Assembly (NCBI RefSeq): GCF_044762665.1 | Contig: NZ_JBIWES010000001.1 | Span: forward strand, 558,001-622,000 | Source of the DNA: Peribacillus frigoritolerans_B | GTDB lineage: Bacteria > Bacillota > Bacilli > Bacillales > DSM-1321 | Reading direction: 5' to 3' | DNA length: 64,000 nt | In this document: positions 18,217 to 27,572 of the stretch, one piece after another | Numbering within the stretch: the first letter of the stretch is position 1 | Layout: every line of letters starts with the position of its first letter | The notes under the pieces: generated by a model | Databases searched by the model: none | Told to the model about the DNA's origin: nothing | Seen by the model: the letters and a program-made list of their open reading frames with translations, nothing else | Made by a program: the position numbers and the translations under genes

Positions 18217-19210
18217 GCTGATTTCCTTCCGTTTGGTTATAACCGGCTTCCCATTCAGGTCGCAGGCTGGATGTAGTTTGGCAATATTCAAGCAAAGCCT
18301 GTGCCCCTTTTAACTGCTGTGCCTTAAGAGGAGACGATATAGCCCGCATCCTTTCAAACCACTCCGGGAAGGTCCGTTTATCCAATATCGTAATATCATA
18401 AGGGGCTTCGGGATAATCGACATATCCATTCCGGGATAAAATCACCTTTTTAATCGGCATGTTCACTTCATATAGCTCAAATAACTGGGAGACGATGTTC
18501 GTCATCCGATTTGCACCAAGCAAAGGGTTGAGCACTTTTTTATCAGGATGCTTATGATGCCTACGGACCCAGAATCGTTCACTTGAACCGATGAAAGCAG
18601 CGTCTTCTTCCGCTTCCAGAAAAGTGATGCACCAAGCATCAACAGGGGTCAATAAAATGACTTCGGCTTCAACAGGCGCATTTTTCAAAAGAAAGATAGG
18701 TTTATATAATACGAGAAACGTATCCGGAAAACGCTGCAGAAAAAAGCGGAGCCTCTCATCCAAAAAGAATGATTGGTCCACAAATGACTTTTCACGAAGC
18801 GTCGAACTCCCCCATTTCATTTGAAAACGAAGCAATTGATTTAAAAAATTTTGCTTTAATTCATCCAGACTGTCCGGTCGGAACGGAAATCTTAATGAAA
18901 AAACATTAGAATCTTCAATCTGGTTCGGTATCTGCAGTTCTTCTGCTTCTGACTCCTGTTTACCTGTCCGGCGGAATATGCCTTTCATCTTTTTAAACAG
19001 GCCCATTGAATCTTCCTGAGGCGGATCAAATTTGACCTGTTTTTCACTTTCAGTTTGTTCGCTATACAACCGATCTAGCTCGCCCGCATTATAAGCAGCC
19101 TTCAATTTATCCCATTGCTGTTTTTTCAACCGTGCAAATTGTGTTGGATAACGATAAATATCCTGCTCATACCGGGAAATATAATCCTGCATCTTTATGA
19201 GCTGTGCCAT
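18203..19210 (-). CDS. ytlQ: Conserved protein YtlQ
   Basis: 335-residue cytoplasmic protein of unknown function. ATG at 19210 follows GGGTGGTGG. N-terminal MQDYISRYEQDIYRYPTQF is helical; the middle LEAEEDAAFIGSSERFW and KKVILSRNGYVDYPEAPYD suggest a nuclease-related (NERD-like) fold, but this is a guess. It is tightly linked to the RNA ligase-like gene upstream (20 nt) and the lipid kinase downstream (14-nt overlap), giving a three-gene operon as in B. subtilis. Confidence 0.78.
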   Translation of the reverse strand: MAQLIKMQDYISRYEQDIYRYPTQFARLKKQQWDKLKAAYNAGELDRLYSEQTESEKQVKFDPPQEDSMGLFKKMKGIFRRTGKQESEAEELQIPNQIEDSNVFSLRFPFRPDSLDELKQNFLNQLLRFQMKWGSSTLREKSFVDQSFFLDERLRFFLQRFPDTFLVLYKPIFLLKNAPVEAEVILLTPVDAWCITFLEAEEDAAFIGSSERFWVRRHHKHPDKKVLNPLLGANRMTNIVSQLFELYEVNMPIKKVILSRNGYVDYPEAPYDITILDKRTFPEWFERMRAISSPLKAQQLKGAQALLEYCQTTSSLRPEWEAGYNQTEGNQHAAP

Positions 19211-19229
19211 TCGACCACCACCCATCTCT

Positions 19230-19793
19230 CTATTTTTGAAGGTTTATCGTGAAAATCTTCTCGTATGAAGGGGAAGCTCCAAGATGTGTTTGATATAACG
19301 CAACCTGATCTGCTTCAAAATGCTTATCCTGCAAATCCCCCATCTGGCGAACGCCCTCCAACGAAAAGGGACTATCCCCCTCGAATTTTCTTGCCAGCGT
19401 AATATGAGGCTTAAACGGCTTTTTATCAAGTTCAAAACCCGCTTCGATGCAAGAATTATAGACTTTCCTTTGAATGGCAAAAAGCCTTTCTTGCTGCTTG
19501 ACGCCTGCCCATAGAATCCTTGGACTCTCACTCTTGCCAAACCCCCCGATATCGCCGAGTTCCAAGCCGAATGAGGCCTCATTGGAAAGCTCGCTTTCCA
19601 CACGCCCCAAAGCATCCTCTTTCAATGTATCGGGAGCATTGCCCAAAAATGCCATCGTAATATGATAATCGGCTGGATGCAGCCATTTCTTAAATGGAAA
19701 GTCTGTCTTTAGTTGTTCCGTAACAGCATTTAAATATGCCTTAATATCATCAGGCAATACTAAAGCAAAGAAAAAATGAGTATTCATGGTCAC
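19230..19793 (-). CDS. thpR: RNA 2',3'-cyclic phosphodiesterase (2'-5' RNA ligase family)
   Basis: 187-residue 2H phosphoesterase. Two HxT/S motifs are seen, HITMAFLG near residue 45 and HITLARKF near residue 130, as required. Members hydrolyse 2',3'-cyclic phosphates or ligate tRNA halves in vitro. GTG at 19793 has AGGAAGG 7 nt upstream; ATG two codons later is possible. First gene of the ytlP-ytlQ-ytlR-type operon. Confidence 0.88.
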   Translation of the reverse strand: MTMNTHFFFALVLPDDIKAYLNAVTEQLKTDFPFKKWLHPADYHITMAFLGNAPDTLKEDALGRVESELSNEASFGLELGDIGGFGKSESPRILWAGVKQQERLFAIQRKVYNSCIEAGFELDKKPFKPHITLARKFEGDSPFSLEGVRQMGDLQDKHFEADQVALYQTHLGASPSYEKIFTINLQK

Positions 19794-19914
19794 TTACATT
19801 CCTTCCTGTTTTCCCTTTAATTTTACCATAAATTCCATTGCATATACCTTTTCTTGGGCTCCCTAATAATTATTCCCTCCACAGGAATATTCCCAATCCA
19901 CCATGCTATGAACG

Positions 19915-19956
19915 ACGCCCCTGACGGATAATATGCAGGTCCGGGGCGTATTTTTT
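19915..19956 (+). terminator. Orphan plus-strand terminator-like hairpin
   Basis: ACGCCCC (19915-19921) pairs with GGGGCGT (19943-19949), followed by ATTTTTTC. No plus-strand gene ends nearby, so this may be left from a lost gene. Confidence 0.55.
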
Positions 19957-19990
19957 CGGTCTCGGCCGATTAACGGAAAATACAGCAAAA

Positions 19991-20011
19991 AAGGACCAAA
20001 AATCGGTCCTT
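19991..20011 (-). terminator. Terminator after mntH
   Basis: AAGGACC (19991-19997) pairs with GGTCCTT (20005-20011), and on the minus strand TTTTTTG follows. Confidence 0.8.
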
Positions 20012-20027
20012 CCCTGCCATTTCTTCT

Positions 20028-21266
20028 TTAGCTGAACAGTGTTTCGTAAAGCAGGAACAAGTTCAGTCCAATGATAAGTACAGCTATAAGCCAAGCGATG
20101 CTCGAGGTGATTTTATGGTTGACCAGGCTGCCCATGATTTTTTTATTGCTTGTAAACATGATCAATGGCACTAAGGCAAACGCGATGCCAAACGAAAGTA
20201 CAACTTGGCTCATCACAAGTGCTTTGGATGGATTCACTCCCCATAATATTATGAGCAGGGGAGGGACGGTGGTAATGACCCTTCTTAAATAAATCGGTAT
20301 ATGTCTTTTAATGAATCCTTGCATGACAACATCACCTGTCATTACACCAACGGATGAGCTGGATAAACCGGCAAATAATAATCCTATTCCGAAGAACATC
20401 GCGACTGATGGTCCAAGCATGGCCCCGAATTGTTGATAGGCAACATCCAAGTCCTCCACTAGTGCTCCATTCTTATGAAATAGGGCAGCTGAAACTATGA
20501 CCATGGCTGCATTGATCGCACCTGCAATCAACATGGCGATGACAATGTCAATTAGCTCAAAACGATAAATCCTTTTTCTTTCTAAATCATTTACTCCGAC
20601 TATCCTTCTTTGAGTCAAAAAGGAATGAAGGTATATCGCATGTGGCATAACGGTGGCTCCAAGCATACCGGCCGATAGTAAAATACTGTCCACTCCCTCG
20701 AATTTTGGAGTGAAGAGTCCTAAAACAACAGCTGAAGTGTCAGGTTTTGCAAAAAAAACTTGAGCGCCAAAAGCTATCACAACGACAAATATCATGACCG
20801 TGATCAGGGCTTCGAATGTCCGATAACCTCTGCGCTGGATTTCCAGAATGGCAAAGGAACCAATCGCGGCAATAATTGCCGATGTGATTAACGGTAAGTC
20901 AAATAGTAAATAAATCCCTAGTGCCGCTCCTATGAATTCAGCTAGGTCGGTTGCCATTATAACGGCTTCGGCCTGAATCCATAATAAGAAAGATGTTTTT
21001 TTCGAAAACTTTTCCCTGCATAGCTCCGGAAGGTTCTTTCCAGTGGCTATCCCCAATTTAGCTGATAGCGATTGGATTAGCACAGCCATTAAATTGGAGG
21101 CGAAGATAACCCACAATAACGTATAGCCATATTTAGATCCGGCTGTAATATTGGTCGCATAATTCCCCGGGTCAATATAGGCCACAGCTGCTATGAAGGC
21201 AGGCCCTAGATAGGGAAGCAGTTTTTTTATTCCTCTCGAAGAAGATTGATGCAACACATCGGACAT
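20028..21266 (-). CDS. mntH: Nramp family Mn2+ (divalent metal) transporter
   Basis: 412-residue proton-coupled manganese importer with about 11 membrane helices. Seen: metal-site DPGNYATN in helix 1 and MPHAIYLHS in helix 6, the two hallmark motifs. ATG at 21266 follows AAAGGAG. Immediately upstream the minus strand reads AGTTTACCT, which resembles half of an MntR box, but the second half is not evident, so MntR control is only a suspicion. Confidence 0.93.
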   Translation of the reverse strand: MSDVLHQSSSRGIKKLLPYLGPAFIAAVAYIDPGNYATNITAGSKYGYTLLWVIFASNLMAVLIQSLSAKLGIATGKNLPELCREKFSKKTSFLLWIQAEAVIMATDLAEFIGAALGIYLLFDLPLITSAIIAAIGSFAILEIQRRGYRTFEALITVMIFVVVIAFGAQVFFAKPDTSAVVLGLFTPKFEGVDSILLSAGMLGATVMPHAIYLHSFLTQRRIVGVNDLERKRIYRFELIDIVIAMLIAGAINAAMVIVSAALFHKNGALVEDLDVAYQQFGAMLGPSVAMFFGIGLLFAGLSSSSVGVMTGDVVMQGFIKRHIPIYLRRVITTVPPLLIILWGVNPSKALVMSQVVLSFGIAFALVPLIMFTSNKKIMGSLVNHKITSSIAWLIAVLIIGLNLFLLYETLFS

Positions 21267-21438
21267 GGCTATTTCTACTCCTTTTTACACGCAACTCAAA
21301 TTGTTGCAATAGGTAAACTTTTTAGGTTATTAGCAAGTATATTCCTGGTTTTTGAAAATGTCAAAAGGGAGGATTGCATATGGATGTAATTGGATTCGGG
21401 GAAGGCCAACTCGCTTTCGACTATACAGATAATAAAAA

Positions 21439-21466
21439 CCCCTTGCCAATAGTGGCAAAGGGGCAT
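21439..21466 (-). terminator. Terminator after dat
   Basis: CCCC-TTGCCA (21439-21448) pairs with TGGCAA-AGGGG (21453-21463), one bulged A. It directly follows the dat stop codon on the minus strand, where an A/T-rich tail follows the stem. Confidence 0.75.
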
Positions 21467-21470
21467 TTTA

Positions 21471-22325
21471 CTATTTAATGGAACCGCATTGCTTCTCGAT
21501 TTCCTCGGAAAACAGTTTCTGCAGTCTTTGAGTTATCGGACCGGGTTCCCCGGCTGCAATCGATTGGCCATCGATATTAATGATTGGTGTCACTTCGACG
21601 CTAGTGCTTGTATAAAGGACTTCATCGGCTGCCATCATGTCCTCGACCGTGAAGGCTTCTTCGACATAGGGAATCCCATGATCAGCGCAAAGCTTCAGCA
21701 TCACCTGACGGGTAATTCCATTCAGGATCAAGTTTGTGGCCGGATGCGTTTTAAGTTGACCATCCACAACGATTGAGACATTTGACGAACTTCCCTCCGT
21801 CACCGTACCATCACGATGCTGGATCGCTTCATCACAACCGGATTCCACAGCTTGCTGTTTAGCCATTATATTACCCAGTAGATTTAAACTCTTTATATTA
21901 CAGCGCAGCCAACGTATATCCTCGGTGGTAACAGCATTGACCCCTGGCTTCATTTTGCCTGTATAAGGCATTTCCTTGGTATAGGCAACAAAGACCGGCA
22001 CTACCTCTGCAGTTGGAAAAGAATGTGTACGCGTAGACACTCCCCTTGTCAGCTGCATATAGACGATACCGTCCTTCAGTTGATCTTCAGCGATCAGCTC
22101 TTTCATGCGGGTTTTGATATCCGCTATGGTAAAGGGAACTTTCATCTGTATCAACTTCGCACTGTCGATCAGCCGGTTCAGATGCATGTCCCCCGCAAAT
22201 AATTTGCCATTATAAACCCGGATGACTTCATAGACGCCATCACCGAATTGGTATCCCCGGTCTTCAATATCTACCTTTACTTCGGACCTGCTTTTAAGGT
22301 CGCCGTTAAAAATGATTTTTCCCAT
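21471..22325 (-). CDS. dat: D-amino acid aminotransferase
   Basis: 284-residue PLP enzyme of fold class IV, interconverting D-Ala and D-Glu for the cell wall. Seen: EDRGYQFGDGVYEV at the N-terminus, the catalytic Lys in NIKSLNLLGNIMAKQ, EGSSSNV, and the C-terminal LYTSTSVEVTPI. The length matches the family. It lies about 20 nt below pepV on the same strand and is probably co-transcribed with it. Confidence 0.94.
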   Translation of the reverse strand: MGKIIFNGDLKSRSEVKVDIEDRGYQFGDGVYEVIRVYNGKLFAGDMHLNRLIDSAKLIQMKVPFTIADIKTRMKELIAEDQLKDGIVYMQLTRGVSTRTHSFPTAEVVPVFVAYTKEMPYTGKMKPGVNAVTTEDIRWLRCNIKSLNLLGNIMAKQQAVESGCDEAIQHRDGTVTEGSSSNVSIVVDGQLKTHPATNLILNGITRQVMLKLCADHGIPYVEEAFTVEDMMAADEVLYTSTSVEVTPIINIDGQSIAAGEPGPITQRLQKLFSEEIEKQCGSIK

Positions 22326-22346
22326 GTCTTTCTCCCTCTTTGCCTC

Positions 22347-23759
22347 TTATTTAGCCAATTCATGAATGGCACGTGCATAAATGGACGTAGCCTTAAGCAT
22401 ATCTTCAATATCAATATATTCATCTTTCTGATGCGCAATGTCTTCGCTGCCAGGGAAAAGCGGGCCAAATGCAACGCCTTCTTTCAATGACCGGGCGTAT
22501 GTGCCGCCGCCAATCGAAAGAAGCTCGGCTTTATCACCTGTCTCCGCTTCATAAACTTCCTGCAACGTCTTAATCAAGAAGCTTTCACTGTCCACATAAT
22601 GTGGAGTTGAATGCGAATTGGTCTTCACTTTCAAATTATATGCCGCAAGCCTTTCTTCCAACGCCGCCTTTTGCTGTTCCCACTCAAACGTGACCGGATA
22701 ACGCATACTGAAACCGATCGAGCTGTCACCTTGTTTAGAATAATTGAAAACGCCGGCATTGACCGTCAATTCTCCTGTTTGCTCATCCGAATAAGCGACA
22801 CCTAAATTATTTCCGCGGGAATCTTCAAACAAACGATCCTTAATGAAAGTGAAGTAGGCTTTCGCATGCGGATCAAGAGTGAGATCAGCTAAAAATACGG
22901 CTAAATGCAGGCCTGCATTTCTTCCGTTTTTCGGTTCCATCGCGTGTGCCGAGACACCATTCATTTCAAGCAGCACTTGATTTTTTTGCGGAACGGCTTT
23001 GCCCCCCAACGAGTATTTTTGCAGATAATCCTGATAGTTTGCCGCCACTTCAGCAGGATTGGCAGCTTCCACAATAGCCGTAGCAAAATCCGGTACCATA
23101 TTCGTCCTTCGACCTGAAGAAAATTCGATGACATTCACGTCTGAGTTCGTGCCATTTCCTGCATCGGCAGGGTGGATAACCGAGAAATCCCAGATTCCTT
23201 TTTCCGCACTGATGATCGGGAAGTCAGCATCTGGTGCGAAGCCGATCGAAGGCATTTCCTCCACTTCAAAGTACCGGTCAACGCAGCGCCAGTTCGATTC
23301 TTCATCGGTTCCAATGATCATCCTCACACGTTTGTTCAAAGGTTCTCCCAGCTCCCGGACCAGCTTCATCGCATGATAGGCAGCCATCGTCGGCCCTTTA
23401 TCATCGATTGCCCCACGAGCATATATGCGGCCATTGCGGATTTCAGCGCCAAACGGATCCGAACTCCAGCCATCTCCCTCAGGTACCACGTCGACATGGC
23501 ATAATATCCCGATTAACTCCTCGCCTTCACCCATTTCGATGTGACCAGCGACATTATCGACATTTTTCACAGTAAAACCGTCTTTTTCGCCTAATTGAAG
23601 CATGAAATCAAGCGCTTCCTTCACCCCTTTACCGAATGGGGCCTCCTCAGTCGGATGTTCTTCATCAAGTACACTTTTTATTTTCAATAAGTTTTGTGTG
23701 TCCAGTAATAAGTCCATTTTCCGTTTTTCAACTTCTTCTCGCCAATTCAATTCACTCAA
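22347..23759 (-). CDS. pepV: Dipeptidase PepV
   Basis: 470-residue M20-family dipeptidase that splits dipeptides in the cytoplasm. Seen: LCHVDVVPEGDGW (metal His), GAIDDKGP (bridging Asp and neighbouring catalytic residues), GTDEESNW (catalytic Glu), FAPDADFP, and the C-terminal SIGGGTYAR. The start at 23759 follows GAGGAGTTG. Order pepV-dat is the common Bacillus arrangement. Confidence 0.94.
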   Translation of the reverse strand: MSELNWREEVEKRKMDLLLDTQNLLKIKSVLDEEHPTEEAPFGKGVKEALDFMLQLGEKDGFTVKNVDNVAGHIEMGEGEELIGILCHVDVVPEGDGWSSDPFGAEIRNGRIYARGAIDDKGPTMAAYHAMKLVRELGEPLNKRVRMIIGTDEESNWRCVDRYFEVEEMPSIGFAPDADFPIISAEKGIWDFSVIHPADAGNGTNSDVNVIEFSSGRRTNMVPDFATAIVEAANPAEVAANYQDYLQKYSLGGKAVPQKNQVLLEMNGVSAHAMEPKNGRNAGLHLAVFLADLTLDPHAKAYFTFIKDRLFEDSRGNNLGVAYSDEQTGELTVNAGVFNYSKQGDSSIGFSMRYPVTFEWEQQKAALEERLAAYNLKVKTNSHSTPHYVDSESFLIKTLQEVYEAETGDKAELLSIGGGTYARSLKEGVAFGPLFPGSEDIAHQKDEYIDIEDMLKATSIYARAIHELAK

Positions 23760-23905
23760 AATATGACAACTCCTCTTTTATATATATTTTTCATTTTATC
23801 ACTTTTACTACCCCATTCGCCAAGCGTGGCTACCTATTCTTCGTATTCCCGCATTTTTGCTATCATCAAACTACCGATGGAATTCCTAAAATAAATAAAA
23901 AACAC

Positions 23906-23926
23906 CCTCTTTTTATTAAAAAGAGG
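23906..23926 (-). terminator. Terminator overlapping the end of the MATE gene
   Basis: CCTCTTTTT (23906-23914) and AAAAAGAGG (23918-23926) form a perfect 9-bp stem with a 3-nt loop; GTGTTTTTT follows on the minus strand. The stop codon of the MATE gene (23916-23918) lies inside the hairpin. Confidence 0.8.
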
Positions 23927-25253
23927 ATGATTTCATTAGACTATCGTCATTCATTATCTCTGTTACTTTTCTGTTTAGTCTTGGGATGTATAATGCTAAA
24001 AACAGGGAACGTCCTAAACTGAAAGCCAGGAATGCAAGCCATAAACCATGATTGCCATGATTGCTGACTGCTGTGAATTGGACTAATAGAAAAGCCATTA
24101 GTGCCAGAAGCATCGAGTTCCTTACTGGAACGGCTTCAGTCGCACCGGTAAACACTCCATAAAAAATGAGTCCGATAAAGGCAGTGAATGGGAATAGGAC
24201 TATCCAAAGTCCATATTCATGGGCCAGTTCGATGACGCCGGGAATATCCGTGAATAGGAGAATGACCTCATCGCTGAAAAGATAGTAAGATGCGGCAAGC
24301 ATGAACGAAGCATACAAGCCCCACCGCGCCGATAGTGAGAGTGTTTTTTTATATAGGTTTATATCTCTCGAACCAATCGCCTTCCCGACCAGAAGACTCG
24401 ACGCATTCGCGAAGCCATCAAAGCAATAGGCCATCAGGTAATGGATTTGAATGAGTACGGCATTGGCCGCCAGGGTCTCTGTCCCGAAAGTCGCTCCCTT
24501 GGCGGTAAAAAGATTGAAAACCGTGATCAGGCAAATGGTCCTGATGAATAAATCCCTGTTGACCACCATCATTTTTTTCAGGGAAGCCCGATCGAACCCC
24601 TCCCGGAATGAAAATGAATCCGGTACGTTAACCGCTTTCCGGATCACCCACAAGCCCAGTAAAAAAGCGGAAATCTCTGATATCAATGAAGCGGCAGCAA
24701 CCCCTGATACAGACCATGAAAAGCCATTTACAAAAACGAGGCATAAGATTATATTGAGCACGTTCATGAAAACTTGAATGAACAAAGACGTTTTTATCCT
24801 CGATTTCCCTATTAACCAGCCTAAGATGACATAGTTCAATAGAGCAAAAGGTGCCCCCCATATCCGGATGCCGAAATAATCTGCGGCAAAGGCGGAAACG
24901 TCCGATTCCGGACCGATTGCGCCTAACGACACATTCAAAATGGGCTTTTGGATCACGATAAAAAGCAGACCGATGATCGCTGCAATGAAAAAAGGCCGAA
25001 TCAAGGCCATCAGGGTTTGCTTTTCATCCCTTGCCCCCTCCGCTTGTGCAGCGAAGGCAGACGTACTGACCCGGAGAAAACCAAAAAGCCAATACATCGT
25101 ATTAAAAATTATCGTCCCGACAGCCACCCCGCCAATATAAGCGGGATCACTCAACTTTCCAACCACAGCCGTATCCACCGCACCGAGCAATGGCGTACTC
25201 ATCGTCGAAATCATAAGCGGGATGGCCAAGGAAAGATACACTCTGTTATTCAT
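23916..25253 (-). CDS. MATE family efflux transporter
   Basis: 445-residue multidrug/toxin exporter with about 12 membrane helices (DinF-like branch). Seen: IPLMISTMSTPLLGAVDTAVVGKL in helix 1 with PLLGAVDTA typical of MATE, and GEGARDEKQ-like AEGARDE in the first loop. ATG at 25253 follows TAGGAGG at about 10 nt; the upstream frame starting at 25277 lacks a site. The substrate is unknown. It is monocistronic. Confidence 0.87.
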   Translation of the reverse strand: MNNRVYLSLAIPLMISTMSTPLLGAVDTAVVGKLSDPAYIGGVAVGTIIFNTMYWLFGFLRVSTSAFAAQAEGARDEKQTLMALIRPFFIAAIIGLLFIVIQKPILNVSLGAIGPESDVSAFAADYFGIRIWGAPFALLNYVILGWLIGKSRIKTSLFIQVFMNVLNIILCLVFVNGFSWSVSGVAAASLISEISAFLLGLWVIRKAVNVPDSFSFREGFDRASLKKMMVVNRDLFIRTICLITVFNLFTAKGATFGTETLAANAVLIQIHYLMAYCFDGFANASSLLVGKAIGSRDINLYKKTLSLSARWGLYASFMLAASYYLFSDEVILLFTDIPGVIELAHEYGLWIVLFPFTAFIGLIFYGVFTGATEAVPVRNSMLLALMAFLLVQFTAVSNHGNHGLWLAFLAFSLGRSLFLALYIPRLNRKVTEIMNDDSLMKSSSF

Positions 25254-25509
25254 AAAATGATGACCTCCTATGTACATAAAAGTTTTGAAAAGTTAGAATT
25301 GGAATGGCGTTATAAAACTTTGTATTTAAAGTACAAAAAGATTGCAGTATCCTATTTCAATCACTAGAATTGTACTTATGGTGCTCCCTAACATGCAAGA
25401 GATGCCTCTACAAGATTACTTGTGAAACGTTTCAAATAGAACGGGTAAAAGCCAATTAGATATTGATAATTTACGTATCAAAATTTGAAGATTGAAAGAT
25501 TGATATCGC
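25254..25509. other. Intergenic region between the MATE gene and the SDR remnant
   Basis: It should hold the MATE promoter near 25270-25340. A perfect 12-bp palindrome TGAAACGTTTCA sits at 25423-25434, the type of site bound by LacI-family regulators or CcpA. No gene was seen. Confidence 0.45.
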
Positions 25510-25710
25510 CCTGGTATCATCGAAACACCGATGACTCAAAAATTAGAAGAATCAAAAGAGTTAGTGAACCAAATGATCAAGGCAATTCCATTACAACGTT
25601 TGGGTCAGCCGGCGGATATTGCAAATGCCGTGCTTCAAATAGCATCCGATGAAGCTTCATACGTAACTGGTGCCGAGCTTGTCATCGACGGCGGATACTC
25701 AGCTCAATAA
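25510..25710 (+). pseudogene. C-terminal remnant of a short-chain dehydrogenase/reductase
   Basis: Translation from 25510 reads PGIIETPMTQKL, then PLQRLGQPADIANAV, then SYVTGAELVIDGGYSAQ and a stop at 25708-25710. These are the substrate-loop and C-terminal motifs of classical SDR enzymes. The cofactor-binding Gly motif and the catalytic YxxxK are missing, and just before PG the frame is off by one (an apparent lost C). A small frame could start at ATG 25531 but would lack the fold. It is a truncated gene relic. Confidence 0.85.
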
Positions 25711-25724
25711 TTATAGCAGGAATG

Positions 25725-25761
25725 GAAAATCCCGTTTCTAAAATTCAGAAACGGGATTTTC
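25725..25761. terminator. Perfect 15-bp hairpin between the SDR remnant and the dedA gene
   Basis: GAAAATCCCGTTTCT (25725-25739) pairs perfectly with AGAAACGGGATTTTC (25747-25761). It can serve both converging directions. Confidence 0.85.
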
Positions 25762-25796
25762 TGATTCAATAAAGAAATTTTGTAAGTTGTAATGAG

Positions 25797-26282
25797 TTAA
25801 GTTAACACACCGATGAAATAGCCAAAAGTCGTAAATACCAAACACCAGCTGAATGCCCCTGCTCCTGCAAAGATAAAATACTTTCGTTTCCCCATTCCAT
25901 TCATACCGGAAATGTAACTGGCGAAGTGACGGACTCCTGGGATGAAATAGGCTATGATAATGGTCCAAGGACCGTATTTATTGAACCATTTCTCCAATTT
26001 TTCCAACCTCGCGGGGGTCATTTTGATCCACTTACCATGCTTCCTCAAGAAAGGCTTCCCCACCTTTTTCCCGATGAAATAACTGACAAGCATCCCGGAT
26101 ATCGATCCAAGGAAACTGACAAGGAATGCTCCCTGGACATTCAAAACGGAAATGGATGACAAATAGCCGACAAAAGTCATCATGAACTCATCAGGTACCG
26201 GCAAGCCAATTATCCCAATGGCCAGCAGTCCATATATCGCAAAATAACCATAGTTTGATATTAAATCTTTTACTATATCCAT
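25797..26282 (-). CDS. DedA family membrane protein
   Basis: 161-residue integral membrane protein of the DedA (SNARE-associated) family, several members of which affect lipid flipping and proton-motive force. Seen: GLPVPDEFMMTFVGYL, a GSISGMLVSYFIGKKVGKP segment, and the re-entrant signature FIPGVRHFASYISGMNGM. It is shorter than the usual 190-210 residues and stops after FGYFIGVLT, without a last helix; a short subtype (YbfM-like) exists in Bacillus, so truncation is not certain. Confidence 0.85.
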   Translation of the reverse strand: MDIVKDLISNYGYFAIYGLLAIGIIGLPVPDEFMMTFVGYLSSISVLNVQGAFLVSFLGSISGMLVSYFIGKKVGKPFLRKHGKWIKMTPARLEKLEKWFNKYGPWTIIIAYFIPGVRHFASYISGMNGMGKRKYFIFAGAGAFSWCLVFTTFGYFIGVLT

Positions 26283-26511
26283 CTAAAGTACTCCATCTCA
26301 GCACCCTTTATTAAAGTAATCCATTTTCTTATGCGGGCCTGGGTAACGTGATTACTTCTTTTTAATAGGATAACCTAATTTAACCCAAATGAGTTGATTT
26401 TCATAAAAAAAATAGAAAAAAAAGAAGAATGGACACGTTTTTTGTTGAAATACCTGTTTGGCAATGCGTTTCAATGTTCCCCCTTTACGGAAATGAAAAA
26501 TGGCAACAATA

Positions 26512-26538
26512 AAGCGGACTCGATACCTGAGTCCGCTT
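26512..26538 (-). terminator. Terminator after the signal peptidase gene
   Basis: AAGCGGACTC (26512-26521) pairs perfectly with GAGTCCGCTT (26529-26538), just below the stop codon on the minus strand. Confidence 0.85.
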
Positions 26539-26542
26539 CTTC

Positions 26543-27094
26543 TTATTTCACAATCTTTATTTCATTGATCGGCCAATACACTAGATTCGCCTTGCCCACG
26601 ATTTCATCGACGGAAATCGTGCCGATTTCACGGCTATCCAAACTATTTTGGCGATTGTCGCCCATAAGGAACAACTGGTCATCCGGCACTGTCATGCTGC
26701 CCGTAATATCTTCGAGCTTGAAGGACTCAGTCAACGGCACTCCTGATGCCATCTGATTCTTATATTTGTCCAAGTATGGTTCTTCATAAGCTTTCCCATT
26801 AATATAAAGCGTATCGTCTTTATATTCAATATGGTCACCTGGCAGACCGATAACCCTTTTTATATAATCTTTATCTACCGTTGCATGAAAAACGACAATA
26901 TCAAACCGGTCTATATTATCGATATTCGTTCCAAACTTGGTAAGTACAATTCTTTCGTGGTCTTGCAGAGTCGGCATCATTGACTCACCGTCCACGACAA
27001 TCGGTGCAAAAATATACGTTCGAATTAAAAAAGCTAGAATGACTGCAATCAATATCGCTTTTATCCATGAAAAAACTTCTTTTCTTTTTTCCAA
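26543..27094 (-). CDS. sipS: Type I signal peptidase (SipS/LepB)
   Basis: Membrane-bound Ser/Lys protease that removes signal peptides from exported proteins. It has a single N-terminal membrane anchor (AILIAVILAFLIRTYIF), the catalytic Ser in VDGESMMPTL, the catalytic Lys in YIKRVIGLPGDH, and GDNRQNSLDSREIG. Start choice: the frame opens at ATG 27124, but a TATAAT -10 box lies at 27132-27127, so transcription would begin below that ATG. TTG at 27094 follows AGAGAGGGA and gives 183 residues, normal for SipS. Confidence 0.88.
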   Translation of the reverse strand: MEKRKEVFSWIKAILIAVILAFLIRTYIFAPIVVDGESMMPTLQDHERIVLTKFGTNIDNIDRFDIVVFHATVDKDYIKRVIGLPGDHIEYKDDTLYINGKAYEEPYLDKYKNQMASGVPLTESFKLEDITGSMTVPDDQLFLMGDNRQNSLDSREIGTISVDEIVGKANLVYWPINEIKIVK

Positions 27095-27126
27095 TCGAAG
27101 TCCCTCTCTCTGTTTTTTATTCATGC

Positions 27127-27132
27127 CATTAT
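27127..27132 (-). promoter_or_regulatory. -10 box of the signal peptidase gene
   Basis: A perfect TATAAT on the minus strand, preceded by GA. The -35 region about 17 nt upstream is weak (GACGTG-like). Its position just above the ATG at 27124 argues for the downstream TTG start. Confidence 0.5.
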
Positions 27133-27188
27133 ATCATAATCCTTTAATGATCACGTCATACAAATACCCACATTTTACACATTATCAA

Positions 27189-27572
27189 TTACTTCCATTT
27201 TTCATACTGGATATCGATGCTTTCCAACTCTATTTCCCTGCGTTGCATTTGGGTTGGACAAATCGCATTATATGTACGGACTTTCTCATTTATTTCATCA
27301 ATTCGTTTCATTAATTCAGATTCAGTTCCATTCATTTTTTTCAATCTAACCAATTCGGGTAGCTCTTCCCGAATTTCTTTTTGCCATTTTATCCAAAGCG
27401 GAAGGAAGCCGGCATCCTTGGCCTTCGTCAAGAAGTTATCATATATATTTCCCGACAGCGCCGACTCCGGAAGCGGTTTTCCAAAGCCAGGATTATTCTT
27501 CAGCCCGCCTTCTCTTTCATAATCCTTAAAAATCTGATCCATCCAGTTCACATGCCCGTGTTCTTTGCTCAT
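27189..27572 (-). CDS. DUF1992 (DnaJ homologue subfamily C member 28-like) protein
   Basis: 127-residue cytoplasmic protein. It shows the family pattern: MDQIFKDYEREGGLKNNPGFGKPLP, i.e. a short helix then the NxPGxGKPL motif, followed by a helical region with PLWIKWQKEIREEL. The function of the domain is unknown; no J domain is present. ATG at 27572 follows AAGGGGGA; the TTG two codons earlier is less likely. Confidence 0.82.
   Translation of the reverse strand: MSKEHGHVNWMDQIFKDYEREGGLKNNPGFGKPLPESALSGNIYDNFLTKAKDAGFLPLWIKWQKEIREELPELVRLKKMNGTESELMKRIDEINEKVRTYNAICPTQMQRREIELESIDIQYEKWK

Noticed and set aside
21380..21481. Small plus-strand ORF starting MDVIGFGEGQ with a good ribosome site
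   Set aside because: It runs through the dat terminator and ends opposite the dat stop codon, has no recognisable features, and no promoter was found.
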